Assembly (NCBI GenBank): GCA_023078555.1
Contig: CM041197.1
Coordinates: 11,257,257 to 11,321,256 of the forward strand
Direction of reading: 5' to 3'
DNA: 64,000 nt
DNA from: Ulva prolifera
Taxonomy: Eukaryota > Chlorophyta > Ulvophyceae > Ulvales > Ulvaceae
The notes under the pieces were generated by a model that was not told the DNA's origin, searched no databases, and saw only the letters and a program-made list of their open reading frames with translations. The stretch's first letter is position 1, and the number at the start of each line of letters is the position of its first letter. Below are positions 34,943 to 45,385 of the stretch, piece after piece. Position numbers and translations under genes: made by a program.

Positions 34943-35075
34943 CCAAAGAGTGAACGGGAGAAAATAAACACTGAAACCGAATCGCATCCGAATCAACAGC
35001 AACATACACTCACCCACACACGAACACTACAACCTCACTCACAACTCAGCCCGGCAGGATCGCGTCCTCCAGGCC
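34943..35075 (-). mobile_element. Non-LTR insertion with 12-bp target duplication
   Basis: 133 bp, minus strand. It encodes the end of the element ORF (..GLEDAILPG stop) followed by the 3' UTR to CTCCCGTTCACTCTTTGG. It is bordered by cgcatgcgaaat at 34931-34942 and 35076-35087. Confidence 0.7.
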
Positions 35076-35098
35076 CGCATGCGAAATACAATGCACTC

Positions 35099-35257
35099 GA
35101 GGGTTGCGCTATGATGCGGGCCTGGAGGACGCGATCCTGCCGGACTGAATTGTGAGTGCGGTTGTGGTGTTCGTGTGTGTGTGAGTGTATGTTGCAGTTG
35201 GTTCGGATGAGATTCGGTTTCGGTGTTCGTTTTCTCCCGTTCACTCTTTTGTAACAT
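35099..35257 (+). mobile_element. Non-LTR insertion in opposite orientation
   Basis: 159 bp, plus strand. It reads GLRYDAGLEDAILPD stop, then the same 3' UTR ending CCGTTCACTCTTTTGTAA. Flanks are acaatgcactc (35088-35098) and acatgcactc (35258-35267), a target duplication with one indel. Together with the element at 34943 it makes an inverted repeat of about 130-bp arms. Confidence 0.7.
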
Positions 35258-35439
35258 ACATGCACTCACGCATACGCTCCGGAGCCGGTATACCGGTACG
35301 TAGGCCGTCATAGTGACCCGGCGCCGCAAGGCGGGGAGCTGGTGCCCCAACAGTCTGGCCCCTGCTCACGAGAGACGAGGCACCCACTTGAGCGCCACAT
35401 CTCCCAGGCAATTGGTTAACCGTCGGATGAGATGCATGT

Positions 35440-35477
35440 GTGGCCTCCGTCTTCTCCCGTTTGCTCTTTTCTAATCT
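35440..35477 (+). repeat. Non-LTR 3'-end stub
   Basis: cttctcccgtttgctctttt matches the terminal bases of the 35099 family on the plus strand. Confidence 0.4.
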
Positions 35478-35551
35478 CCAGGCAACCCGCGTAACGCAGG
35501 GACTGTACTCGGACAGGGCAGTCCTATGCCACGGGCCCGGCCCCGTGGCAT

Positions 35552-35745
35552 CTTTTCACAAAAGAGTGAACGGGAGAAGACAAACCCCAAAGCCGAATCT
35601 CATCCGAATCAACAGCAACGCACCCATAGACACATGATCACACTACAGCTGCACGCACACCTCAGTCCCGCAGGATCGCGTCCTCCAGGCCTGCCTCATA
35701 CCGCAACCCCCGCTCACGAGAGATGACGAGCCCAGACTTCCGATA
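35552..35745 (-). mobile_element. Non-LTR insertion inside a palindrome, 11-bp target duplication
   Basis: 194 bp, minus strand. It encodes ..SGLVISRERGLRYEAGLED and AILRD stop, then the 3' UTR ending CGTTCACTCTTTTGTG. Flanked by ccccgtggcat at 35541-35551 and 35746-35756. Sequences outside (gtactcggacagggca at 35505-35520 and its complement at 35762-35777) pair with each other. Confidence 0.75.
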
Positions 35746-35777
35746 CCCCGTGGCATAGGTGTGCCCTGTCCGAGTAC

Positions 35778-37109
35778 ACGGCGCCGGCGTACGTACTACT
35801 ACGTACCATAGTACACAGTGCAGCTGTGGCGGGGGCCAAGCTTGTGCATACGTGCACTCTGTTGGTGTTGTACGGGTGCAGCATCAAGAGGAGTCTCTGT
35901 GAGTATGCTGCTCACGCCGCGGCCCTTTCACTGCATGGTGCTGCATGTCCACAACAGACGCAACAGGAAAAGACGATCTTCGCGAAGCTTCGGCGCGCGT
36001 TGGCGCCCGCATGCTCGCAGCGTCCCGATGCATCATGATGTCACATGAAGCAAACCTGATAACGGACCGCCGCCCGGCCGTGCTCATGTTTCCACACGAC
36101 ACCAATTGGGATTCGTCCCACAGATTCCAACAATCAATCGTCAAGCGTTGTCTGCTTGAGACAGACTCTTAAGAGCAAGCTTGTGCTGTTCTTTTCGGAC
36201 CACGTTATGTGCACTGTTGATGACCTGTCTGAGATACTTGCCGTGCTTCGGCCCGTGCTTCATATGAGATATCCGATGTCGCTGCTTTGACAAAATCACT
36301 GTTCGATGATGAATGCCTGCAGCAGTGGGGGTGTCGCACCGACTGCGCATGACAGCAGCGAAGCCGCGGCCACAGCTGCCGGCATCAGCCCTCTCATCAG
36401 AACCATGTTGACAACCCCAGCTGCTTTTCAGGCTGAGCAAGGCGGTGCGGGGAACTTCAGGTCGGTCTAAAGCGGCCAATCCTGGGGCAAGCAGTTTCGC
36501 GAGTTCGAGGGCAGAGCTGCAATTGTAGGTTAACCGGGCGGGATGGAAGCGAACACCCCCGGCAAGCTACGGCTATGCAACTACTGGCGCACACCTCTGG
36601 TTAATGCTATGCTACTGTTGATATCGTATCAGGCGCCTAGGGTACAGGTGGCCTGCGGGGCAGCTGGGGAAACGAGTCGTTGACTCTGCGTTCGAGAACT
36701 GTGCGGTGTCCCGCCTGCGCGTGTTGAGACATATACATGGTCGAACAGAAGCCCTTGTCGAGTCGACTCGCGCACGACGAGACGACCCTTCGGAGGCCTT
36801 CCAGGTGATCATGACCGGGGCCCCGCGGGGCAACGTTCAAGCGCGTGAGAACGAAGGAGCGGCCGCCGCCACGCGTGGTTATGAGCACGGCACAACACAG
36901 CTTGGGACGCTAGCTTGCTGGGCCTGGCTGGGGCACTCTGACGCGACAACAGCACACCTGACCAAAGGTTCGCTGGTGCATGACGAACGCCACACTGGCA
37001 GGCGGGCACGGGGAGGTTGTTACGGCAGAGCAACTGCAGCAACTCCATGGGGACAGGTTTACACACACTGCACAGGAAAGTGCGTCCTGTGATGGTCTAT
37101 CGTCCAGCA
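35778..37109. other. Intergenic, nothing recognised
   Basis: No exon with recognisable domain. Open frames are short. Confidence 0.4.
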
Positions 37110-37450
37110 TCCTGCTTCCAGGCATGCTCTGATTGCCAGCAGGAGGAAGGGGGTGGTGCATCATCTATGGAGGTGACGCCTGCAGGTCACATGTGACCTG
37201 CAGGCGTCACTGGTATTGGCTGTGAACATGTGTCAAACAGATCAGGCATGAAGGCGTTCAGCATCACCCAGCATGCCTGCCCTTCTGCAAACATGTCCTC
37301 GACAATGGGGCATGCCGATTATTCACACCATCTGAGCGGCTCTGCAGGTGTCAGACTGTGCAAACCAGAGGCTGCTAGGAGACGGCATTCCGAAGCTCAG
37401 GGATAGCAAAACCTTGACAAAGGCATGACACCACAGCCGACAGTGTGCTT
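37110..37450. repeat. Isolated segment resembling LRR-gene introns
   Basis: Blocks such as gcatcatctatggaggtgac, cccttctgcaaa and caccatctgagcggctctgc recur in the same order in the intron of LRR gene 3 (18780-19100) and in the pseudogene intron (25300-25450). No flanking LRR exon was found. Confidence 0.35.
37173..37210. repeat. 38-bp perfect palindrome
   Basis: Starts gtgacgcctgcaggtcaca; the second half is its exact reverse complement, centred on CATG at 37191/37192 with no spacer. Confidence 0.95.
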
Positions 37451-37816
37451 ATGATCAGCCTGTGCATTTCGTGCTTTCACATGCTGTATGCTGTACTGAT
37501 TGGATCTCCATTGAATCTTTCGTAATCATCACACAAAATAGCACAGTGCAAGCACCTGAAGCAAGCACGCAGGACACCCTGACTCTCCGGGCAACACAGA
37601 CTCTGTGTCGCCGTCAAATGTCATCAATGCGCGCCGCAAACCAGATCATACACAAAGACCCGGAGTTTACAGGCTCCACCAGCTCGTGCACACTAATACC
37701 ATTTACATAGCAGAAGACAGCTGCCAGACGCCGTTGACACACGTTCTGCTAGACGAACTAGGCTACCCTTTCAGACCATCGTGAAACCTACAGGTACCAC
37801 CTCGTATACAGCACAG

Positions 37817-38726
37817 CAGTGTTGGCACTTTTGTATTTCGTATGGCATACGCTGGGCAGCGAATACGGTATGCAAATACGTTTGCGGTGGGGGAATACGT
37901 GTGTCAAAGTGCACTTGAGGCAGGAACATAGCAACGGGGTGCGGGGGCGCAGCCCCCGCCGACCAGAGTATCTGTGCATGCACCAAGACAACAGCAGCTC
38001 ATTCTGTTGCAACATCCTCGTCGCTGGCATCACTGCTTCCACCCTCGTCCTCTGAAGCAAATGCATCGAAGTACATCTGCTCATAGAGCTCACTACGGTT
38101 GGCGTGCTCTGCCGCATACAGCGTACGCAGGTTCTGGAACACATAAACAAGCTTCTCAGCCTTGTCCTACACTGACGCATCGTGTCGGAAATGTGCTTGC
38201 ATGCTGCTACGCCTCCGCCAGTGCCGCAGAGGTGAGCCACGATGCGGTTCGCAGTTGTGCTCCACTTGTGGTCACCGCCCTTGTTGCAGTAATTGCACAC
38301 AACTGTATAGCTACCCTTCCCATGATTCTCCTTAATATCTACGTGAGATTTCTAGTCATCATCACGCCCTCGCTTTTGCGCTGCAGGGCCCGCGGCCGCG
38401 GGCCTGTTCCCCAAGAACCGCTGCATCGTGCACAGCACGCTGCACGTAAGCCGCAATGTCTCATGACCTCTGACAATACTACAGACACGACTAAACGTTA
38501 CACGAGGCTCTGTGTGGCGGCATGCGCAGCGCAGCGGCCGCGGCAGGTGACTATTGAGCCTACGCGCTTGTCGACAAGCGTCTACAAGCGCAATCTGTGT
38601 ACAGCGCTAGCACTTAGGCGCCCACACGCTGGCCAAGTCCAACGTATGCCGTATTCCATACGCTGTGGCCATAATACGCGTATTTCATACGTTTTTTTCG
38701 AGAATACGCGTATTTTGCCATCACTG
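37817..38726 (-). mobile_element. Internally deleted hAT transposon (910 bp)
   Basis: Ends CAGTGTTGGCA and, inverted, CAGTGATGGCA. It is flanked by a perfect 8-bp target duplication cagcacag (37809-37816 and 38727-38734), the hAT hallmark. Both subterminal regions are packed with AATACG/CGTATT motifs, probable transposase sites. The minus strand encodes the N- and C-terminal ends of a hAT transposase with the catalytic core missing. The element is non-autonomous. Confidence 0.85.
37999..38426 (-). pseudogene. Remnant hAT transposase: BED finger plus C-terminal tail
   Basis: From ATG 38426 it reads MQRFLGNRPAAAGPAAQKRG, RDDD, an in-frame TAG (38354-38352), then SYTVVCNYCNKGG and RIVAHLCGTGGGVAACKHI. 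This is a BED-type zinc finger (C-x2-C, H, C). Near 38167 the frame changes and AEKLVYVFQNLRTLYAAEHA to a stop at 37999 follows, matching the region just after the hATC dimerisation domain. The RNase H-like DDE core (several hundred residues) is deleted at the junction. No active protein is expected. Confidence 0.8.
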
Positions 38727-38812
38727 CAGCACAGAGGTACCTGCGCCCGCGGCTCTCCGCCACAGCATGGCACCCCCACCCGACCCACGTGCATGAGCAG
38801 CACAGGTGCCCC

Positions 38813-38817
38813 TTACA
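38813..38817 (-). terminator. Candidate TGTAA polyadenylation signal, LRR gene 5
   Basis: TGTAA on the minus strand, 30-34 nt past the stop at 38847. Confidence 0.45.
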
Positions 38818-38846
38818 ATCAAAGCTAAACTTACTTTACGATACAG

Positions 38847-41123
38847 TCACTCCAGGACGACTTCGCCAGGGAAGTGGGCCACCATTGCGTTAAAGCCATC
38901 AGGGTCCTCCTCCGCGACGGAGCCCCGCAGCACGAGCGCCGAGAGTGTGGCCATCTTCGGCAGCAGCTCCCTCACCCACCGGAACATCACGCCATGGAAG
39001 CACAGCTCCAGGTCAGCGAGGTGCCTCAGGCCCGTGCACGCGTCGAGCACCGGCTGTGCGCCGGTGTCCTCGAACCGCAGCACACCGGCGCGGGAGTGAA
39101 TGGACAGCTCGCGCAGGTGCGCGAGCGCCGCCAGCGCGCCGCCGATCGCGCTGCCGCTGAGTACGACCGGCATGTCGTCCGCGGGGGCGGGCCCGAGGCC
39201 GCAGGAGAGCTTCAGGCCGGTGAGGCGCGTCAGGCACTCGAGCGCCTGCGCGAGGCTGCGGCTGAAGGACACGCCGTGGCCGTGGAACGGCGTGTTGAGG
39301 CAGACGAGGTCGAGCGCGCGCAGGTGCGTGCACGCGCCGAGGATGCCCCAGAACGGCGGCCACGAGTCCCGCGCCATGCGGACGGTGCACGTGTCGTCGT
39401 GCGGGCCCGTGACCTCGGGGTTGAGCGTCATGCGCAGCTGAGTCAGCGTCGGCGCGAAGCATTGGCACGCGGCCGCGGCGATCCGCCGCACGGACGCCGG
39501 GCATGCGCTCTCGACCATCACGGCCCGTACCGGCGGGAACGACACCCCATCGATCGAGAGCAGCTTCATGCTGGACAAGACGTCGGCTTTGAGGGCGCCA
39601 GAGAGGGCGAGCGTGTGAAGGGCGGGGAAGCGCTCGCTAGTGACCTCCGGCAGGACGGCGGTGAAGGGGGTGCGGACGGGGCAGACCTTGAGCGCGAGGC
39701 GCGTGAGGGCGGGCGCAGTGATGAGCTGCAGGAAGGCGTGCGCGCAGCCGCCGCACTGCCGGGTGTCGATCGGGCGGTCGGCGGCCTCGAAGAAGTCGAG
39801 GTGGTGGAGGCGGGGGAGGGTCGCGGGGCCGCCGGCGAGGCGGGCGTACGCCGCAAGGGACTCGGCCATCGGGGAGCTGTCGTACGGGTGGTTGAGTGAG
39901 AAGGTGACGGTGAGAGTGGTCAGGGTGGGGAGGAGGGCGAGGCAGGCGGCGGCCTCCACGCATCCGCCGGGGTGGGCGCGGGTGGCAATGCGGAGGGCGA
40001 CGAGGGCGGGCAGGGCGGCGGGGGGGAGGCAGGAGGAGAAGGTGCGGAGCAGCTGTGGCGGCTGGCGGTCGAGGTGGAGGGTGGTGAGGGTGGGGTGGGC
40101 GGACACCGCGCGGGCGAGGAGGACGCCCTTCGAGGCAGACATGCTGTTGCGCTGTTGGGGCTCATGGTGTACGGTGAGGGTGTGGAGGCCGGCGGAGGGA
40201 GTGGTGGCGTAGGGGAGCAGCGAGAGGATGGTCGACGCAGTGGCAGCAGGGACGACCAGCGTCGATGCGGACATCATCGCGGAGACGATGGCGATGTGGA
40301 GGGGGGCGGGAAAGGTCTCGAGGGGCGTGGTGGGGACGGAGAAGCGTGGGGGCGGCCTGCGGAGGCAGGCGGAGAGGACGCGGCGGAGGAGGTGCGCGGG
40401 GAGGCGGAGGAGGGCGGCCAGCATGGTGTCTGCCGGGGTCTCCGATTTCCAGTCCGTTGCAGATGCTTTCTCTGCGAGGTCGTCGACCCACTTCTGGTCG
40501 TTGGGGTCGCCCAGGGCGTCCGCGACCTGCAGCGGTGGGTGCATGTCACGAGTGGCTGCATGTAACGATGTTTCGAGTGGCTGCAAGTGCGCGCGTCAGA
40601 CTGGCGCACGGTCAAGGACGGTGCGGAGCTGCCGAAGCTGAGGTGCCAACTCAACTCGCAGCACAGATGAGGACTGCAGCTGAGCAACATGCTTCATGTG
40701 GTGAAGTATGAAACAGCAGGTGACAGCGGGATGGAGCGCAGCCAGTGCCAGCAGACTAGACGAGGACGCGTCTGAATCGCAGGCAGGAGCACACAGAGGA
40801 GGGCAGCACACCTGCAGGATGGTCACGAGCTCATCCACACGTGTTTCTATGTTGAAGGTGCAGGCTGTTTCCCAGAGCTTCACGTCTTGGGGGCACAGGC
40901 CCGCTGGCAGCGACGCCAAGCCCTCAGTGTCCTTTATCCCGGCCAGAAGGCCAGACCTCCGCACCACTTTGCGAGAGACGCGAACTCCGACCACAACCGC
41001 ATCATCGTCATCATTTGACGTTGACGGCTTGTCGTTGCTCTGCGCCAGCGTCACATAGCCTCGCTTCGAGCCACGGACTGCTTCGACAGACGATTGACAG
41101 CGACTGTTAGCTGCATCTGCCAT
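38847..41123 (-). CDS. LRR-family protein 5 (two exons)
   Basis: Exon 1 is 41123-40812 (104 codons), the intron is 40811-40527 (CTGCAG|GTGTGC to GCTGCAG|GTC, phase 0, shortest of the family), and exon 2 is 40526-38847. The protein has 663 residues. Exon 1 has SKRGYVTLAQ, a poly-Asp stretch, then RRSGLLAGIKDTEGLASLP and DELVTILQ. Exon 2 starts VADALGDPNDQKWVDDLAEK. It has LPAHLLRRVL and the LRR region with LPALVALRIATRAHPGGCVE, then SMKLLSIDGVSFPPV and a C-terminal FHGVMFRWVRELLPKMATLS block. Strand-specific GC is very high in the LRR exon, producing long antisense open frames that are not genes. The upstream motif of the left-end genes is absent. ATG choice: first Met in frame before the conserved block; the frame is open further upstream. 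Confidence 0.85.
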
Positions 41124-41753
41124 ACTGTAAATAAAGACTGAGAGACCGATTATAGTTTCTATAATTTTTCTGGTTTGACAGGGTCTGTTTTCTGTGTCCC
41201 GGCATGGTCGATGACTTACTGCTCGAACGGCTGTGTCATGTGGGAGTGTCGCAGCGGCAATGCTGCAATCAGCCACAGCAGACAGTGCTGCAATCGTGTA
41301 TTGATGTTTGAGCGCAAGCAAGCAAGATGCAGGTGACCTTAATGTGGTCGACTGTTGTGCGGGCCGGAATGATGCTCGAGATGTGCATGGCCGTCGATCG
41401 ATGTCATGGGCAGCACGGCCGCAAAATTCAATGGTCAGACCAGCTTCAGAACTCGTGAACACTCGTTGGCGTTGTTGTATTCATGCAATATCATGCACAC
41501 TGCAGTCAATGACTCATGAGCAGGAGATCGCATGCATGCAAGCTACAGGGGCCCGGATGTCCATGTGCATGGTCTCTCGAACACCCCGGGTGGCCACAGA
41601 AGTGAAGGCATAGCACTGGGCTCCAGCCGACAAGGCCGTCCTGTCCGAGAAGGTGGATAAGAGAAGGACTCAGCGCAATTGAAAGTGGCACTTGTGCCTC
41701 CAAAGCTGCAACTGCGCAGCACGCCCAAGCCACACCGCAGCCGTCTCCTAATG
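41124..41753. other. Intergenic upstream of LRR gene 5
   Basis: Presumed promoter region of LRR gene 5. An AT-rich stretch at 41145-41175 precedes the gene. No repeat recognised. Confidence 0.4.
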
Positions 41754-42025
41754 TGTAAAGTAAAAGTAAATATAAATTTACTAAGCCGTATCCTATTGGA
41801 CATTGACAACTCCGAGTTAACGGGACCACATATGCCGAAGGGGCAAACTACCTGGAAACCCCCCTCAGACGACCATACGCAACTCACAGGGCCTCCTCCT
41901 GTGCTAAGCGAGGTGGTCACGTACGTACGGCCGTTTCGATTCCCCAAAGCGCACGCAGAATCGAACCCACGACCTCCTGAAACGGAGGGGGTAGCTTTTA
42001 ATCCGTCCTCAACCCATTGGACGGA
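41754..42025 (-). mobile_element. Putative tRNA-derived SINE, copy 2
   Basis: Near-identical to 23431-23694, including the B-box GTGGGTTCGATTC and the CCTCC/GGAGG stem. Its minus-strand tail is TTTATATTTACTTTTACTTT. One difference is a 4-bp expansion (cgtacgtacgg). Confidence 0.55.
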
Positions 42026-43025
42026 TGTGTACTTCTAGTTGGTCACTCCAAAGGGGCCCAGCCACAGAACACCACGGCAGGTGTCCCTGCGCCCCACACG
42101 AACATCATCCTCACCCACGGAGCCGCTGTTGGTGCAGACCGGCTATGCTGAGTGTGCCGGCGGCAGCGCATGCATGGGCTCCCCTGGGGCGTCACGCATT
42201 CGGCGCTATCCACAGGAGGTGTTTGCCCCGGTGGTCGCCACCCCGACTCCTGCCGCGCTCAGGTATCAGAGCACCCCACGCGCTCTCCGAGAAGGAGTCC
42301 TTCACAGCGAGTCCTTCTCAAGCTTTGAAACTGCTTAGGCGGCGTGATCACCAACCTGCTGATGACTGCAAGGCTGCTGCTCGCGTCGGCGAGCCATCAG
42401 CTGAAGATTCATATAAGGTATGAATCATCGAGTACGGTCAGTCTGCAGCGCTAACGGCAGCGCTCACGGCCGAGCAGAGCAGGTAGGCGTACGCCGCAGG
42501 TAGCCACACGCAAGGGCGGCATGTTCTGCAGTACAGGCGGCAGCCTCAGGAGGATGTTCATGGCACCTTCCTCAGGCCAATGCAGCCGGGGAAATGCAGG
42601 CTGATGTGCACGGCGTGGCTGGGCATGCGCACTCTGCCTGGAACTCCCGCGCAGGCTGTGCATGCTTTGTATGCTGAAATCTGGTGGTCGGAGTGACAGA
42701 TTCATTCTTCTGGTCAACAGCTGCACACCACTGCACTTTGCACAAGGAGTTTGATTCATGGGTTTGCGGAGTACAGCTGCTTGCGGGCATTGCCCGGGCA
42801 TTCGCATTGACCTGCCAGTGCTGAAAGCCTCCGCAATGTGCATTCACCTCAATCAGACACACAGCTGCTGCCTCGACCTCGCATCCTGAGTGCTGCCGCC
42901 ACCGTCTTGCAACACACACAAGTCCAGCCAACCCCGACCTCCAGAGCAACCAAGCAGCACCAAGTATGCAGAGCAGCCTCAAGCATGCGTATGCGGCTGC
43001 GCCAAGCGGAAAGTCAGGAACAGCA
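42026..43025. other. Intergenic, nothing recognised
   Basis: A 130-codon plus frame exists (42025-42423) without motifs. No gene called. Confidence 0.4.
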
Positions 43026-44711
43026 TCATACATCATCAGAAACAGCATTAAAATAATCAGGATCAGCGGTCCACTGCAGGTTGAGCTGCACATCACTGAA
43101 GCGGACGACGCGCTCCGCAAAGGCCTCGCAGTCCGACCTGCGCTCCACAGCCGTGCCTTCCAGCGCGCACACCTCCAGCGCCTGTAGGCGCGGCAGCACC
43201 GCCTCTACCTCCGCAATCGTCCACCCCTCCGCCCTCAGCTTCAGCTCCGCGAGGTCCGCCAGCCCAGCACACGCGCCCAGCACCGGCTGCACGGTGTCAA
43301 ACACCAGCCCCCCGCCGCAGAGCTGCAGCACCTGAAGCCGGGAGAGAGCGGCGACGGCGCCCCCGATGCTGCCTCCGAAGAGCCGCACTGTCGCGCGAGG
43401 GACTATTTCCTGCCACCCGACCTCAAGCTGCAGGGCTGTGAGGGCAGTGAGGCAAGCCAGCCCGGCCGCGAGGTCGAGGCTGAAGTCGGCGGCCGCCTCC
43501 GGCTCCTCCGGCACGCCGCACAGGTATGACAGATTGAAGTTGTGCAGGTGGGCGAGCCGAGGCATTGCGCGGAAGAAGTCAGTCCACATGCCAGCGAGCA
43601 CCCCCGCTGTAGACTCTTCGTCGTGGCATGGATCGACCATCTCATGCATGGAGCTTATTTCCAGCGAGGTCAAGCTTTGCTGGTCCAGGTGGGCGACCGC
43701 CACGCCCATGGCGAGGGCAGACACCGGGCATGGGCTGTAGGCGGTGTAGGCTGCCAGCGGCGGCAAGGGGCCAGAATGCAATGGCTTAGGGTCCTGCATG
43801 GTTCTCCGTCGGCGGGACGCTGCTACATCCTGAACACGTGCGACAGTGAGGGTCGAAAGCTGCTGTAGCTTCTGGAAGCCCGCGGCCGCCTGCAGGAGGC
43901 GCTCAGGCACAGCAAACCCTGTTTGCTTGGATTTTATCAGCGATGTGAGGTCAGGCGCGGACAGCCACGGGAGGAAGTCGTTGGCGCAGCTGTAGCAATG
44001 GGTATCTTTGTAAGGCTCTCGACCTTCGATGAGAGTCAGCTCCCTGAGGGCAGGGAGCACCACCCGCCCCGCGGCTCCTTGGCGGGAGAGGCTTTGCAAG
44101 GACGCCGCCGGTGGCGCCTGCCCCCCCTGCAGCTTGAAACGGGTCCTCAGACAGACGTGTGAGCGCTGGCAGGAGATGCAGGCAGCTGACAACCTCAGCG
44201 CAGCTGTCGGGGTGGGCATCGACGTAGAGGGAGAGGGAGACGAGGCCGGGTAGGCCGCCGGGAGAGGCAGCGGCGGCAAAGATTGCGCAGCCACCGAGGC
44301 GGCAGTGGGGTATCTGCGATGTCGAGTCGGGTGAGGGACGGGTGAGCGGAGGCTGCTTGCGCGACTCGGAGCAGAGCACCCGTGGCCGGTTGAAGCCCTT
44401 GCGTCGCTTCTCCTCGCTTGAAACACCACTTTTCCCTGACCATACGCACTTATAATATTAAGCTAGGTCTGTGGGTGGAAGGGGCGTGGCAATAAGGCTG
44501 TAATGGAGCGACGCGGCGCTGCGGCAGGGCACCGCCAGCGTCCCTCGACGCAATCGGCATTCGGCGGAGACGGCTGCAGCGTGGAGGGGGGACGGGTGCG
44601 TGGCGAGGACACCGTCAAGCCAGCAGCAGCTGTGCTCCGGGTGGCGCTGGCGGCAGTGGGAGAGGACAGTGGAGAGAGCATTGGGGGAGAGGCAGATGAG
44701 GGCTCCGATCA
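43026..44711 (-). pseudogene. LRR-family pseudogene 6
   Basis: The C-terminal two thirds (about 44170-43026) read well: LPALRELTLIEGREPYKDTH, HNFNLSYLCGVPEEPEAA, AAGLACLTALTALQLEVG, then a RFSDVQLNLQW C-terminus. Upstream the family pattern continues but in other frames. LICLSPNALSTVLSHC and PSPLHAAAVSAE lie at 44711-44460, GALLRVAQAASAHPSLTRLD at 44449-44300, and LPGLVSLSLYVDAHPDSC at about 44280-44220. At least three frame changes are needed and no introns fit them. The VADALGD start and exon 1 are missing. It is probably non-functional, though a shortened product from a downstream start cannot be excluded. Confidence 0.7.
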
Positions 44712-44786
44712 TGGCTCTGCTGCAGTGGCTGCTGCCAATCTGTTGCCGTCGCCTGCTATGCGTGCCTCTTGGCCCATTCGCAGCAT
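44653..44786. repeat. Inverted duplication, left arm
   Basis: 134 bp nearly identical (two or three mismatches) to the reverse complement of 44925-45058; loop 138 bp. The left arm contains the LRR-pseudogene segment LICLSPNALSTVLS. Confidence 0.85.
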
Positions 44787-44924
44787 TCCGAATCGCCGAG
44801 AGCATCCGCGACCCACACAGGGTTGAGCGCAGTCGATTGGCTATACATGGAAACATGGCTTGTGGATGCTGTGAGCATGCCAGTCGGGTGTGTGGGAATT
44901 GCATGGAAGGACAGACTTCAGCTC

Positions 44925-45058
44925 ATGCTCCGAATGGGCCAAGAGGCTCGCATAGCAGGCGACGGCAACAGATTGGCAGCAGCCACTGCAGCAGAGCCAT
45001 GATCGGAGCCCTCATCTGCCTCTCCCCCAATGCTCTCTCCACTGTCCTCTCCCAGCCT
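44925..45058. repeat. Inverted duplication, right arm
   Basis: Reverse-complement partner of 44653-44786. It reproduces a piece of the pseudogene on the opposite strand, so it is a duplicate, not a separate gene. Confidence 0.85.
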
Positions 45059-45385
45059 GCATTACCACAGCGCCCTGTGCGGCCACCTTTGCTACAGCGC
45101 CTCTGTGGCCATTGGCAATGGAATTACAGCTCCGCGAAAATCTAAAAACATGCTGCTGCTGCGTGGCTGTTTCGTACAATGGATGCATACAGCAGAGCTG
45201 CCCACATGCAGAGCGTGGCACGTTGCCCCGATTCTCACAGCTCACTCCCAAAAGCTCCCGTGCACAACACAGGATTATGGATGGACAGGCACGCCAGCAG
45301 GCACCCTGCCATGAGTTGTTGCCCGCGCCCCGGCATCTACCAGAGAATCTGAACCTAATTCTCACCGCGAGTGGAACACTGACAC

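Noticed and set aside
37817-38726. Active transposase gene
   Set aside because: In-frame TAG, frame change and loss of the catalytic core.
38874-39899. 341-codon plus-strand frame opposite LRR gene 5
   Set aside because: Antisense shadow of a very GC-rich exon; the minus-strand frame has the conserved family sequence.
44458-44904. Separate gene upstream of LRR pseudogene 6
   Set aside because: Its sequence is the N-terminal LRR-family region of the same decayed copy, partly duplicated by the local inversion.
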